Of a stretch of DNA of 64,000 nt, positions 17,929-30,504 are shown piece by piece. The stretch comes from Quercus robur. Its lineage: Eukaryota > Streptophyta > Magnoliopsida > Fagales > Fagaceae. The notes beneath the pieces are model-generated. The model was given only the letters and a program-made list of their open reading frames with translations. It had not been told where the DNA came from and did not search any database. Location: the NCBI RefSeq assembly GCF_932294415.1, contig NC_065536.1, positions 10,033,974 through 10,097,973 of the forward strand, given 5' to 3'. The first letter of the stretch is position 1; each line of letters opens with the position of its first letter. The translations under genes and the position numbers were made by a program.

Positions 17929-18419
17929 TGAAGATGGTAAAATATAGAGCCTGATGGGCCTACCTTAATGGGCCTGACGGATCGGAACTGGTGGGCCTGT
18001 ATAAAGATGATCCCCTGCACTTTGAAGGCCCATTGCTGACAGACGTAGTAAGGGCCCATGATCCGAGGTTCATATCGCCTAGAAAAGCCTTAAGAGCCAA
18101 AAATGGAAATCCTTGCTCACCACGCTCAGAGGAATTTGTATTAGAGTCCCACATGGAAAAGATTTGGAAATCAAGGAGAAAAGTCAACCCTTTGCCACTA
18201 TAAAAGGCCTGCCACTCTCAGAAATCGAGGTACGCTTTAATTGACCATCTCTAACGCTCTAAGTGAAACAGAAGAATTTTAACTTGACCGTCGGAGAGCT
18301 TTTGGCCGGCACCACACCGGTGCTCTCTGAAGGACTTCTTTCGATTGCTACTGTCGTGCAGGTTCGCTTCGAGTCGCGAGTACGGTGTGACCCACTGGTG
18401 ACAATTTTCGACGTCATCA
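17929..18419 (+). repeat. 3' LTR of Tat element
   Basis: 491 bp, TGAAGATGG to CGTCATCA, about 98.8% identical to the 5' LTR by eye. TATA box at 18199-18205. Followed by TSD ATTCC (18420-18424). Confidence 0.95.
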
Positions 18420-18424
18420 ATTCC
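18420..18424. repeat. 5-bp target-site duplication ATTCC, right side of Tat element
   Basis: Matches 8197-8201. Confidence 0.9.
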
Positions 18425-21400
18425 AATCAACACTAAGAAAGTAAGAATTGCTATTTTGCCATTCTATTTTCAAATAAATAAAAACCTATTGCCTAGTTAA
18501 GGAGAGAACTTTCGATGAAAAGTTTCAAGTCAAATACTCATCAGTTCAGCTAAATGGGAAAAAAGGAAATAGAAAAGAGTGAGGAAATACATTTCTTTTT
18601 CACTTTCATTTTCTTTTTTCTCTGGTCTCTCTAAATGGATAGTGAAAACAAACTTAAAACTTGGAATGTTATCATATGGATTATATCTCACCGACCATTA
18701 AAAAGAGCTGGAAGAACTGCTCCATACAACGTGTTCAAAACCGAACCAAAAGATAACCAATCCAACCCCCAAATGCTGACCTCCACATTCACATGCTTAA
18801 AACAATCAATACTGTCAGATCAGTGAGGATTAGCGTTTAAAAGCTTGTTACACTGATGGGTCAAATAGAATGAAGATATAGATATCTGAGCCATGAAAAT
18901 AGTATATGATACAAATAAGATTTATGTATCAACTTCCACATCACTCAGTTTATTTTTGTTAACAAAGGTTGATCATAAAACACCCAAAAGTGAAAAAGGC
19001 TGGAATAGAAGTAATTCTGGAATGCTGCCTGCCTACCATTGGCATTGATCAACTAGAATAGAAGTTGCTGTTACGAATCAGATTTAGATAAAACTACTAT
19101 GAGTGACTTTGCTTTGTTCCTTATTGTTGCTTCAAAGAATCACCTATGGCAAAAAAATTTATTTCAATTCCCAAGAATCATTTTAAGGATTCAATTTTGC
19201 TTAGAATTGAATTATTTACCTCCAATAGCAAAGTTTGCTAATGGCCAAGGACTAAGAAATTTTCTTTTAAAATCTTTCTGTTCTTCCCATATGTTGGATA
19301 CATTGAGTGGCTAACAGAGCCTCATTAATTGTTTAGATGATATGGACAAATTCTGTAATCAAATATTTTTATCACATGCTAAGAAGCCTAGGTTTGCCAA
19401 GATGAAATTGATAAATAGAGCAACTTAGGGCAACAATCAGTTGAGCTACAATATTTTTGGTTATTTTAGTTATAGTTTAGGTTAATAGAACTGTCTAATC
19501 ATCTCCTTTATGATATTAAGTTGAGCAACATCAATTAAAAGAAAGATACAAATGTATTTATTATACTTTAAAAATAAGAGATGCTTATCCCTATATTGAA
19601 GGTACCGTAAAATCCATTGAAAAATTTGTTAATCCTCTCTTATTTGGGCCTCCTCAAATTTTAGAATTCATTCATTAAAGCCCAAAAAAAAAAATTAACA
19701 GAAGAACAAAACAACTTTGATTCATTCCTAAGCCCATAATTCCTCTAAATACAAATAACCAAACTAGACTTAACAAATCCTCAAATGAGTAATATCCATC
19801 TTTTCATTTAAAAAAAAAAAAAAAAAGAGCACAAATCTCTGCCGTTTACTACACAAAAAACTCAAATGTGAAAAAAAAAAAAAAAAAAAAAAAATTCCCT
19901 TACACCGCTGAAGTATCCAAACCCTCGAGTACTTTACAGTTTGCAGTGACACAAATCTCTGCCGTTTACCCCGCTGAAATATCCAAATTGTTGCCCAAGC
20001 CGTAGCCAGACATTTACTAATATCTCTCTCGCTCTCTCTATTTATAGTGTTTTTTTTTGTTTTTTTTTGTTTTTTTTTGAGAAACTGTTTATAGTGTTTG
20101 AGATTACAAGTTTGTTTTGTGAATAAGCCTATGGGCTATGGGCTATGGGCTATGGCTACTTGTGGGTCTGGGTATATGTGAAACAAAAATAAAGGACTAA
20201 ACTGTGTAATGTTTTGATTAGTGTGTATAGTGTTGCACAGCTTGCATTTTATGTGTAGGATGTATCACTGTTGTTTGTTTTGCTGTAGTAAATATTGTGT
20301 AAAATGATATTTGCTTAACAAGTTTCATCTTTAAATTTAATCTTTATTATTTTATTTTATATTTATTAATTAGTTTTGAAAACAGTGATTCCTTATTTGT
20401 TTTATTTATTTGATATTTATATTAAGTTCTTCAACCTTTACAATTTTTGTCATGTTGAAGTTGAAACCCTACTTTTTTATCGCTAACACCCACTGTTAAC
20501 TATGTTAGAATTTTGAACAAAAATTATGGTACAAAAGTAATGTCCCTACACTTTCTCATTTATATTTGACAAAAATTAAGTAATCTTTAAATATTATTTA
20601 TTATATTTTATAGTACTAGCATTTAGGTATTGGGATAAGAAAAATTCACTTTCAAAGTGTGTTAGTAATTTATACGGAAACTATTCACAATTGATAAATA
20701 TTTTAAGACAAAATGTTCAAGATTTAGAGACTACTCCTCAAATTTTTTTTTCAAATTTTGAAAAATTATATAAACATAAAGAAATAAATATTAATTCCTT
20801 AGAATTATGAAAGTTAATTTGTGAAATAAAGGTTTTTTTTTTTTTTTTTTTTTGGCTGAGGGAGTTTTTTACTTAAGAATTTTTTTTATATCTAGTTCAG
20901 TCTCCTAGAAAAAATTATCGGCTCCGCCACTAATTTTAATTCATTTTCTTTCTACATTAAAAAATTTTAATGACAAGACTACCATATACAAACCAGGGTT
21001 CAAGTTTCTAGAGAATATGTGTGCACTTTGAAAGTTTCAGTAGCTAGGAAAGGTACGTACCATACTTTCAAGGAAATAAATAACCGCACATAATATGTAT
21101 CAATTTATATATCAAAATCAAATCTTCAAACAGATTCTCCCAAAAAAAAAAAACTGATAAACATCTTTGAAAAATTAACCACTAAGCTTTTTAGAAATTT
21201 CTAAAAAGCTTTTTCTTTTTTCATTCTCAAAAAAGAAAAAAAGAAAAAAAAGAAGCTTTTTAGATATCCTCAAAAAGGTACTGGTAGATGATGAAACTTG
21301 TTCCATTCGTAGCATATTCTTGCATGCAAATTGAATATTTCTTGTAATAAACAAAATCTGTCAATGGAGAAAGAACAAAAAGGATTCTTAATCTGACAAT

Positions 21401-21450
21401 ATAAGGATTGAGAGAATTAAGTCAATTTTTTCCTTGTAGATGCATAAGTA
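18425..21450. other. AT-rich intergenic DNA
   Basis: No gene seen. It contains the 24-bp copy (18442-18465) of the foldback spacer word, a 20-bp direct repeat cacaaatctctgccgtttac (19830-19849, 19950-19969) that marks a small duplication around A tracts, and poly(A)/poly(T) runs. Short open frames here lack coding character. Confidence 0.5.
20041..20099. repeat. T-tract micro-insertion with 12-bp direct repeats
   Basis: tttatagtgttt occurs at 20041-20052 and 20088-20099 around 35 bp of interrupted T tract ending gagaaactg. Read on the other strand, the insert is cagtttctc plus A tracts. Confidence 0.6.
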
Positions 21451-22250
21451 GTACCAGATTTTTTTTTTTTTTCCTGAAGAAACATCGCTCTTGTCTGATT
21501 TAGAATTCTGACCTTGTCTCATTTCTGCATACAAAATCAAATCATTGAGAAACTTAACCAAATTTAAACAAAAGAAAACAAGAGAAAGTTGGGTATTTTC
21601 TCAACAGAAAAGGGTTGAATCTTAAAGGAGTTGTATGAACCTTTCAAAATCCTGGACTGTTTGATCCTTCAAAAATCAATTCAAATCTCAAGGATTAGAG
21701 CAGCCCCAACCTATTTCTACCTGGCATCATGTTAAAGAGTAAGGAACTGAACAGACTACAAAGTTTCCAATGCCATGTTATAAGGAGGTTTATAGAAAAA
21801 AAAAATTAAAAAAAAAAAAAAAAAACTCATTAATTTTGGTATCTACAATTCCAGTTATTTAAAAGTATACATTTCAATTCATCCATTTTATATAATTATA
21901 TGCATACCGTGTAATCCATCTAAAATCAAGTGCTTTTCTAAACTCAATTTTTCAAGCTGTTCTTTTAATCCAGGAAGCTACAGAGCAATCATTCAAGAAA
22001 GTTGATACAAACCAAGCAAAACATGGTAGATACTCATACAAAAAATATATGTAAATAAATAAAAATAATAATAATTTATCAATGAATTACCTGATTACTT
22101 TTTAAATGATCTCACAACACAGGGTTACTCCAATATCAGCAAGTGAGACTTTCCAAACTGTTTAAGTACCTAAATCAATAAACATACCAAGTATATCACT
22201 TTACCAAGTTGATTTTGAGATACATTATGTGCAGTAATGATTAGAAATTT
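21450..22250 (-). pseudogene. Degenerate copy Q of a possibly once-spliced locus
   Basis: Aligns by eye over several hundred bases with 23.7-24.65 kb at an offset of about 2.4 kb. Segments looking like exons on the minus strand (21641-21720; one starting at 21524 after a tgtatgcag-like acceptor) match those of copy P but carry stops and poly(A) interruptions. Product unknown. It may instead be a duplicated repeat without coding history. Confidence 0.25.
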
Positions 22251-23020
22251 AAGGAGGGCAGTTGACAGAGATGAAAGGAGGCTTTTTTCCATTTAGGGAA
22301 TATAATAGAATTGAGAAGTTGAAGTTCTGCATAAATTAGTATAGGCAGATGGAGTTTGTCAATGTATGGGATTGTTGAAGTGTGACAGTGCAGGATAGAT
22401 TTAAAGAAGACAAACCCTTCTTTTGGTGGGTCTATGTTGAATTTGTATTTCGAGTGTGTGACTGACCAGATACTATGAATTCAAATGCAGATACCAATAA
22501 TTTGAAAATAATTTATGTTTAAATGCTTACCTATTGTTAAAGATTTATCTTTAGAGTTCAGACATTAAAAAGCAAATGAAAAAAAAAATGCTTAAGGGAA
22601 TGGAAATATTTACACTATATGGTTAACACTTCAACAATACAGGAGAGAATTGTGTACTTTAACCATTAATTTCTGATTAAAATAGCATTTCTATGGCAGA
22701 TTTGGGACTATGCTTAACTAGCTGGAGACTCATGATACACAAAGGGACTTTTTTTTAAAGACACAAATTTGCCCCCCAAAAAAAAAAAAAAAATAGTGCA
22801 ACAAGCCAACTTTACCATCTTGCGATTAGTAGGTATGACACAGTTATCACAATTCGCGTATTATACTAACATAGTGACATCACAAAAGATCCTTTGTTTT
22901 TGTTCATATTACTTGAAGCCAGGAAAACTAAAAGTACTTCCAACTATCTCAATTGGAGACTAACCCAAAATCCTAGCAAAAGAATTTCCAAAAACTATTA
23001 TATCAACCAAGTCATCATGA
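22250..23020. other. Intergenic DNA between duplicated copies
   Basis: No gene seen. AT-rich, with an A tract at about 22779-22793. Confidence 0.4.
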
Positions 23021-23460
23021 TATGCCATGAGGAATGTAGAACCATAGAACCATTATTAGTTAATAGTGAATGCGTGCCTAAACAATTGAATCAAAATTTG
23101 CCATTTGAAACTGATGAGAATACAAAGGCAAGTTCCTTCAAACATAATTGGCTTGTAGACATCCATCTCAAACAGCTCCTAAGCATGCCTTGCATGTTGT
23201 TCCCAGCTCTCCATTCCTTCTAGCTGATGCAAACTTATGGCAGCCACACAAAATTCTTCAAAATCCAATTTTCTGTATTGAATAGAACTAATTCACATAC
23301 ACAAGTTGATAATCAACTTCCACTCTTATCATTATTTTTTTGGGAAAAATTTTCAATGACAACAAACAGAAATGTGATTTTTGACAGCATTACCATGGTT
23401 TGCATAATCTAGGGCCTATGAATCCTTCATCAAATAAGGGGAATTCCTTATCACACCTTG
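23020..23460. repeat. Paralogue of the LINE target (empty site)
   Basis: Reads tcaaaatttgccatttgaa, then actgatgagaatacaaagg, and on to acttatggcagccacacaaaa. It aligns with 841-871 joined to 6766-7070 without the LINE. It therefore shows the pre-insertion arrangement and that the block was duplicated. Confidence 0.6.
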
Positions 23461-23599
23461 AGAAGACAAGAAATTTCAAAAAGCTTTATGAATATTGTTA
23501 TTTTCTTAGGCATCAACTAGGCAACCCATTTCACAGTTTTCACTAGCAAAACAAATATAAGGAGGAAAAATTGAAGCGATTACCTATGTAATATTCTGA

Positions 23600-25100
23600 T
23601 TTTAATAAAAAACCTGATGCTCCATTAGGTAGTGGTAGAACATCCCAAGTAGCAGTTGCCAAAAACTGAAGCTATCTTCAAAAAAATTTGTATTTTTATT
23701 AACTAAATCTGCCAATGGAAAGAAAACAAGATAGGGATCCCTAATCCTGACTTTTACGAAAGCTATTACATGATAAGGATTGAGATAATTAAGAATCAAG
23801 TTTTCGCTTGTAGATGCATAAGTAGTACCAACCTTTTTTGAGGAAAAACCAACTCTAGCTGGTTTAGAATTCCAACCTTCTCTCACACCTGCATACAGAA
23901 TCAAATAATTGAGGACCTTAACTAAAATTAAACAAAAGAAAACAGGAGAAAGTAGGGTATTTGATTAACACAAAAGGACTGAATCTTGAAGGAGATGTAT
24001 GATTATGAACCTTTAGAAATAGTGGATTGTCTGATCCTTCAAAACTAAATTCCAATCTCAAGGATAATTGAGCATTGTTGGAGTAGTTCCCACCTTTTCC
24101 ACCTAGCATCAAGCTGACAAGTAAGGAGAAGAAAATACAAGAAAGTTTTTAACACTATGTTTTATGCTGGCTTACAGAAAAAAAAAAAAAAAAAAACAAA
24201 CAAACAAACTTCTGTTTATTTGTTTGAATCACTTGCGTTTTGGCCTCCAATTTCAAAAATAAATCATTCAAGATTTAGAATTTCACTTCATTCATTTTTT
24301 TTTTTTTTGGGGTAACAAAATGCATAAAGTAGAATCTATTTGAAATCTAGTGCATTTCTACGCTCCAAATTTTAAGCTATGTTTTTAATCCAATCTCACT
24401 ACACAAGTAGCACAACAATAATTCAAGAAAGAATAGAGATCTCTGTGTTAAAATATCTTAAAATTTGAGCAAAACATGGCATGGTAAACTTATACATAAA
24501 AATAAATTTCAGCAACTAAATACTGGTACTGGATTAGTTATCTAAGTTGATCTTCAAAAACATATCACTCCAATATCAGAACTTTTCAATCTGTTTATGC
24601 ACCTAAATCAAATAAGCCAAGTATATCACCTTAACAACTTATTTATGACATACAATCGATATTATTTGGATGAAGAAGCAAAAGATAGGTTTATGTACAA
24701 CACTTTCAGGAAAAATTTTATGAGAGAAGAAAATAAAGGAAAAAGAAGGTACCAACCCAGTTGTTGACTATTTGCACAATTTCAGAGCCCAAGAGTTTTT
24801 AAACAAGCAAAAGTACAACATTGGGACTTTTTCGATGATTCAATTGCTTTTGCATATGAGAGCAGTGGTACTAGTAGCATGGGCCCTTTCCTGCTGGGTT
24901 TATTTCCTAATATATAAATGCAAATGCCTTTTAGTAGAAAGACCCAAAGAAAAGAAGGAATTGGGACTACTCATACCTGAAAATTTGAAGAATTGGGTTC
25001 ATCCACTTGAGCAATTTTAGGCAATCCTCCCATGATTCCTCTGCTCCCTTTCAGTTGTTTGTATAGTGCTTTGAAAGTCAAAAGATGAAAGGAAATCCAT
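23600..25100 (-). pseudogene. Copy P of a possibly spliced minus-strand locus, product unknown
   Basis: Three minus-strand segments with plausible splice borders. 24977-25095 reads in one frame (YKQLKGSRGIMGGLPKIAQV...) and ends TTTTCAG/GTATGAG. 24011-24102 has acceptor gatgctag and donor CTAAAG/GTTCAT (GGNYSNNAQLSLRLEFSFEG...). 23833-23888 has acceptor tgtatgcag. I do not recognise the peptides. Phases between segments were not all compatible and no clear start or stop was found, so I treat this as a gene relic at best. Copy Q near 21.5-22.2 kb is its diverged tandem duplicate. Confidence 0.25.
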
Positions 25101-25432
25101 GTTATGTAAGTGCAAAACCACTTTCTATACAAAGCTCTTCTGATGCCTCAACTTTTGATATCCATCTTATAGAAAGATTAAACTTCTTCCAAAGTTCCTC
25201 CATTTCCGCATCCATATCAACACAGTGAAGGATTAAATTTAGAAAGAAAAAAAAAAAAAAGAAGAATGTAGAAGAAAAGATAAGGAGAGAAAGTCCCCTA
25301 CTACAATCAAAAGTGAATTGATTGGAGAGGTTTAGATCTCACGTATAGAAAACGTTAAGTTAGGAGCTTCTACTTTTCTTATTCACACGATTAAAAGTGG
25401 TCAGGTTTCGTAAAATCCAATAAAAAAATTTA

Positions 25433-25843
25433 TCTATATATTAAAAGAGTTACGATAATTTTTAATATAGCGAAAACTTGAGGGCTTTAGGAATTAAAAA
25501 GATTCCTTCAAAATTTCAAAGAAAATTGAGTTACGACAATTTTGACACTTATATATATATATAAATATATATATATATAAGTAATTAAAAGAATGCAATA
25601 AATATGTTTGCTTTTAGAATGCGTTGGGCTTAGACGCTATAGTTGCGCCAAATAGCTGCACCAAATTGAAGAAATATTTTTAGATTTTTAGATTTTAAAA
25701 AGAAAACATTTACATTAAAAAGTCTAATGCATCTTAAATTGCAGCAATGTAGATGTAGTGTAATCTAATTATTCTTATTTTTTAATTACTCCACTAAAAA
25801 AAATGGTCTAATGTATCTTAAATTGCAGCAACCGTATACTACA

Positions 25844-25879
<36 letters not shown>

Positions 25880-26336
25880 TCTAATGCATCTTAAATTGCA
25901 GTAACCGTATACTACACTAAAAAAAATGTCTAATGCATCTTAAATTGCAACAGTATTAATACCCATCATTTTTTTGTGAATTTGTCATTAATTTTTTTGC
26001 AAAATTTGTCATTATTTTAGATTGTTCTTAATTACTGAATTGAGGTTTCCACTTAAATATGATTTCAATTATTGTTTTTGATAGTTTTTAATTATTAAAT
26101 TCAAGGTTCTTCTATTTAAATATACATTGGTGATTAATTGAGCCTTAAAGCCCAATAAATACACACACACATAATACCTTAATTTACACAATTTGTATTC
26201 ATTAATTATCTTAAAAGTCAAATACTCATTTATTTTCATTATCTACTCTATTATCTAATTTTAAGTAAATTATTAAATAAAAACTATTTACATATGAATT
26301 TTGATTAAGCCGTGCATCGCACGGGCATAATGCTAG
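25433..26336 (+). mobile_element. Candidate non-autonomous Helitron
   Basis: Starts a/TCTATATATTAAAAG, like plant Helitron 5' ends. It ends with the hairpin CCGTGC-atc-GCACGG (26310-26324) followed 8 bases later by CTAG (26333-26336), a typical Helitron 3' terminus. No Rep/helicase coding. The base after CTAG is C, not the expected T, and part of the 5' end with its flank is duplicated at 27.04-27.2 kb, so the left border is uncertain. Internal direct repeats of tctaatgcatcttaaattgca occur four times near 25.72-25.95 kb. Confidence 0.45.
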
Positions 26337-26475
26337 CATAAAACAATGACCAAACACGGGTATAATGTATTTTATATCCAAAATATATATTCAAAACAAC
26401 TTACCAAACACTACCAAATATAAAAATAAGTGTTTTTTTTATTTATTCAGATTTAGGATTTGAATATAAAATAAG

Positions 26476-26676
26476 AGTGTGTTTGGATACCGCTTATTTT
26501 GCTAAAACTGACAAATTATTACTGAAAGTACTGTACATAAAGGTAAAAGTTAGTTGAAATAGTACAGTAGGGTCCATGAATAGTGTCAAAAAGTGCAGTA
26601 GAACTTATGAATAGTAACAAAAATAAACTGAATAGTGAAATAATTTTAATTTTTCATTCTTATCCAAACCCACGCT
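26476..26676. mobile_element. MITE-like element with gtttggata inverted ends
   Basis: Ends agtgtgtttggata and tatccaaacccacgct are imperfect inverted repeats around about 200 bp of AT-rich DNA with repeated tgaatagt / cagtag motifs. The same motifs occur in the elements near 40.24 and 40.76 kb. No coding capacity. Confidence 0.5.
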
Positions 26677-26699
26677 AAAGAATATAAAAACTGAATGCA

Positions 26700-28600
26700 A
26701 CACTTTTTGAAACCAGACCGTCCCTAATTTTTCGTAAATTCATTTCAATTAGTTTTGGGAAATAATATTTGTATCTTGTAATTGTATTACTATTCGTTGG
26801 AGTTAATGCATTTTTCTTTTCTTCCTAGAGAAAAGAACGCATGCTCACGTATCACTTTGTTGAAGATGAGTTACGTGACGGAAGGAGCCCGCTGGGTCCA
26901 TCCCTTTTAAAAAGTTTGGATGCCCAGTCCAATGCAAAAGAGCTGCCCATTGGGCTAAGAAATGGGCTTGTAGATTAGATAAATCCCCCTTTTTATGATA
27001 TTGAGTTGCGCAAAATCAATGAAATTAAGGTGAAGTAAAAAAGATGCTTATTCACACTATTAAAAGTGGTTAGGTTCGTAAAACCCAATAAAAAAATTTA
27101 TCTATATATTAAAAGAGTTACGATAATTCTTAATATAGTGAAAACTTGACTGCTTTAGGAATTAAAAGGATTCTTTCAAAATTTCAAAGATTAAAAACTC
27201 TCAAAACTGTTACTTGATTGTGTTTGATTCCTAATGAATAGTTATTATATTGTTTGATTGTGTTTTTCTTAGAAGTGTTTCTTTGGATTCCACAGATAAC
27301 TTTTTCTTCCTATTTTCAATAATTCCATATGATTTTCTTACTTAAAATAGGTTTCAATGATTGTTTTAATTTCAAAGACCCTTTTAAATAATGTAGTTTA
27401 GTTCTACCTAGTCTACCAAAAAAAAAAAAAAAACATATATATTTTTTTAATTTCAAATTTGTTTTGTATGACATCATGATATTCATGTAGGTAAATTTAG
27501 ACTTTATGTTCATAAAAATCGTATAAAGAAAATGTTCATAGAAGATGGTATAATTTTTTATATAAAATATTAATTTCGAATAGACAATTTTTTTTTAATT
27601 ATAAAATTATTTAAATTATGTATATAATAGGATGCTAAGCTTGACTCACAAAAAAGTATAGATATAAATTATAAATAAGGACATTTTAGAAAAATTTGAC
27701 TAAAATATGATTAGATTCTAAAGTTTTATAATGTTATCAAAACGTTGTCAACTCATCACCAAACAAATGAATAGTGTTATTTTATTCTAATATATTGATT
27801 CCTTTGAAATACTCATATGAATACTTACAGTATCTATTTTTCATCCTTCTTCTATGACGCGTAAAATTTTATATAAATATCCATGCGATAGTGAAATTCA
27901 ATTTCAGTAGAATAATCTCTAAAAGACGATTCTCAATCATTTTCTTTTAAACTATGATATTTTACCTAGAGAATAAGATTTCAAAGAGGATTCTCATTGC
28001 TAGCATGCTCTAGAGAAAAGCAATTCAAAGACAAAATTTTCTAAAGTCGGCCAAGTCTAATGCAAAAAGTTGTAATTTGCAAATGATACCAAATCTATCT
28101 CAAATAATCATGACCGTTGTGCAAGAATCATCTGTGGACCATCAAAGTAAAAGTAAAATATTAGTACTTCTGAATTGTCGACTATGAATCACTCAGCACT
28201 AGTTACTTTTTCTTCCTAAAATTTTCCTATCCTTTTTAATTGATTTTATTTATTATTGCATATTTTTACATCCAAATTATGCTCTAACTTAGGAAGTGTA
28301 GAATGAAAATCTTGGCACCTTCTTTTTTTATTATTATTAAATTCAATATTCAAGAAGTAATTATCAAATTTATCAAAAAATAAAAAATTAAGAAGTTACG
28401 AAAACATGCCATTACTTCATGTTTGCAACCTATCCATCTTCAAATAGAAGGAATGTACAAGTAGCCATGCTAAATTTCAATATTTACACAAAGATAAACA
28501 TCAAAAGGAAATGGATTTAAAACATCATTCCTTTTTAAATTTGAAAGTTTCTGTTGGTTCCATACCCCAAGTGTGTTGCATTTCTCTCTCACATATGAAT
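26700..28600. other. AT-rich intergenic DNA
   Basis: No gene seen. 27044-27195 duplicates 25368-25520 (about 150 bp, including the sequence before and after the Helitron-like 5' end). Confidence 0.5.
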
Positions 28601-28650
28601 GTGTCTCGTATACTTTTTTTTTTTTTTTTTAATGAAAGTGTCCCGTATAC
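28601..28650. repeat. T-tract micro-insertion with 13-bp direct repeats
   Basis: gtgtctcgtatac (28601-28613) and gtgtcccgtatac (28638-28650) flank a T tract plus aatgaaa. One mismatch between the repeats suggests some age. Confidence 0.5.
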
Positions 28651-30504
28651 TAAACTCACAGATAAAGTACACTCTTATATAAAGGAAGACAAATACACAC
28701 TATGCCCTTAATAATTTTACCTCTTTCTTTTTATCTTTCATGATTTAGTGGAGAGTGGAACCGAATTTGAAGTTTACACAATCATCAAGGGATGCCAAAC
28801 ACATAAAAATACAACCCCAAATCGAATAAATGCTCTCCACACCAGCCTTAAAGTTCTGTCTAAGCATCATTACACCTAAATGATCAAAAGAGGAATAGGC
28901 AGCGACATCCACTAATGGTGGTGACTGGTGACTCTTCAGTTGAGGAATATAGGCAACAAGATCCACTATTGGTAGTGAGGACTTTCACCTTTGTCCAACC
29001 CTTTCTTGGTTTAATGGCTATAATATGATTGTTCTGAACTAGGATGTGTGGGGTGGATTTGGTGTTAAAGCAATTGAGGGGCTGAATATGCAGTAATGTG
29101 GAAGGGAGGCCATTCTCCTCCTAGAATTGAGAGGCAAATTCAGAGTTGGAATTATCTGTGCTTAGCTTCATTGATCTTTTCTTGAGTACATAAATAGCCA
29201 ATTCTAAGATGAGATATTCTCATCACAATCTAATCCTAAAACATAGGACCCAACTCCTGTCTAGATGTGAATACAAATTGAAAATAACAAACTGAATATA
29301 TTTGAAAAGAAAAAAAAAATGCAATCCTGATCCGCAAATACTGCTACCATCACTATCCATCATGGGTATATCCTTCAAATCCTATCATATCTTTTTTTTT
29401 TTTTTTAATTACTACAGTACTATTAGGATTAGGAGTTTATACCTTCAATTTTTTATTTCTAAAAAAATATTAGGAGTATCACCTCTCCCTATCATTAATG
29501 TCAAAATAGTGAAAATCTAAATCACTCCTTTAATAGTAATACTAATTGTTAGCACCAACTCAAACCAGAGTGATATTCTAAAACCAATTTTAAGGTCCCC
29601 TCCTTTCCCCATCTTGCATGCCAGTAAATATTCCAAACACAATGAGTTGACAATCACCCCTAAGCAATCAAGAATTCAAGTAGACAAAAGAACTCAAGGA
29701 ATTTGGTAAAAAAAAAAAACTCATGATATTCCCACAGCAAAACTTGACTATGGATACAGAACACAAGGAAGATTTAGAATTAGCCATGCCTACTTGAATT
29801 GAATTGGCAAAGGTGACGTGATTTGAATAGAATTGTCCTGAGACAAAGCCTTTCGTTTCCCAACCCCCAACTCACCCCCGATTCACATCACACCCAGAAA
29901 AGAGAAACAAATACCCAATATTAATGAAAAAACCAACAAAACCCAATATCCCCTCCATGAGGTTTTTACCATTTTATAGGGTGAGAAACTAGATAATCAT
30001 GCTTCCCAGATCAAGGATTCAATAGCAAACACTAAATTAAAAAAAAGCATTAAAATTTGCAACATGAATGAATAGTGTGCAAAAGCAAAACCAATCCAAC
30101 TAAAATCTAAATTTGAGAAAAAAAAAACTATAAATATTCCCCATCAAAGCTTGAGAGAAATTCAAATAACTATCATAAACCCTACAAATTCCAATAGTTT
30201 TCCATGAATTTGTTAACAATTTAGGGTGAGAACTAGATAATAATGTTCCCCTTCACAAATCAGATCAGGGATTCAATAGCCAACACATGATTTAAGAAAA
30301 AAAAAAACCAAAATCTATGTACAATAACCAAATCATCTAAAAAACAAAATACAGATTTAAATCCGGCAATTTATTTAGTACGATATCAAATCCTCATACT
30401 GCCATTTACATTTCACAGCCAGCATATCTACCTAGACGAAACTGAACCCAAAAACATCAAAAATCAAGAATCAAAATCAAACCCCAAGAACCCACCCTAA
30501 GAAT
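28651..30504. other. Intergenic DNA downstream of the SRC2-like gene
   Basis: No gene supported. The last about 100 bp before 30505 are probably the 3'UTR of the minus-strand SRC2-like gene. A 73-residue minus frame at 28745-28966 has no recognisable domain. Confidence 0.5.

Larger units (their letters stand above)
8202..18419 (+). mobile_element. Complete Ty3/Gypsy LTR retrotransposon, Tat clade, with antisense ORF
   Basis: A 10,218-bp element with two 491-bp LTRs (TG...CA), PBS, gag, protease, reverse transcriptase, two RNase H modules and integrase, then a minisatellite and an antisense spliced ORF, a polypurine tract and the 3' LTR. The second RNase H between the usual one and integrase, and the extra antisense ORF between pol and the 3' LTR, are known hallmarks of the Tat clade (Ogre, Retand and relatives). 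By eye the LTRs differ at six positions, about 98.8% identity, so the insertion is fairly recent. The sense frame is broken by a 17-bp duplication at the gag/pro junction, a TAG before RT and a 16-bp duplication in integrase. The copy is probably non-autonomous now. Confidence 0.95.

Noticed and set aside
24772-25020. 82-residue plus frame with a hydrophobic stretch
   Set aside because: Overlaps the minus-strand exon-like segment with good splice border; no homology recognised.
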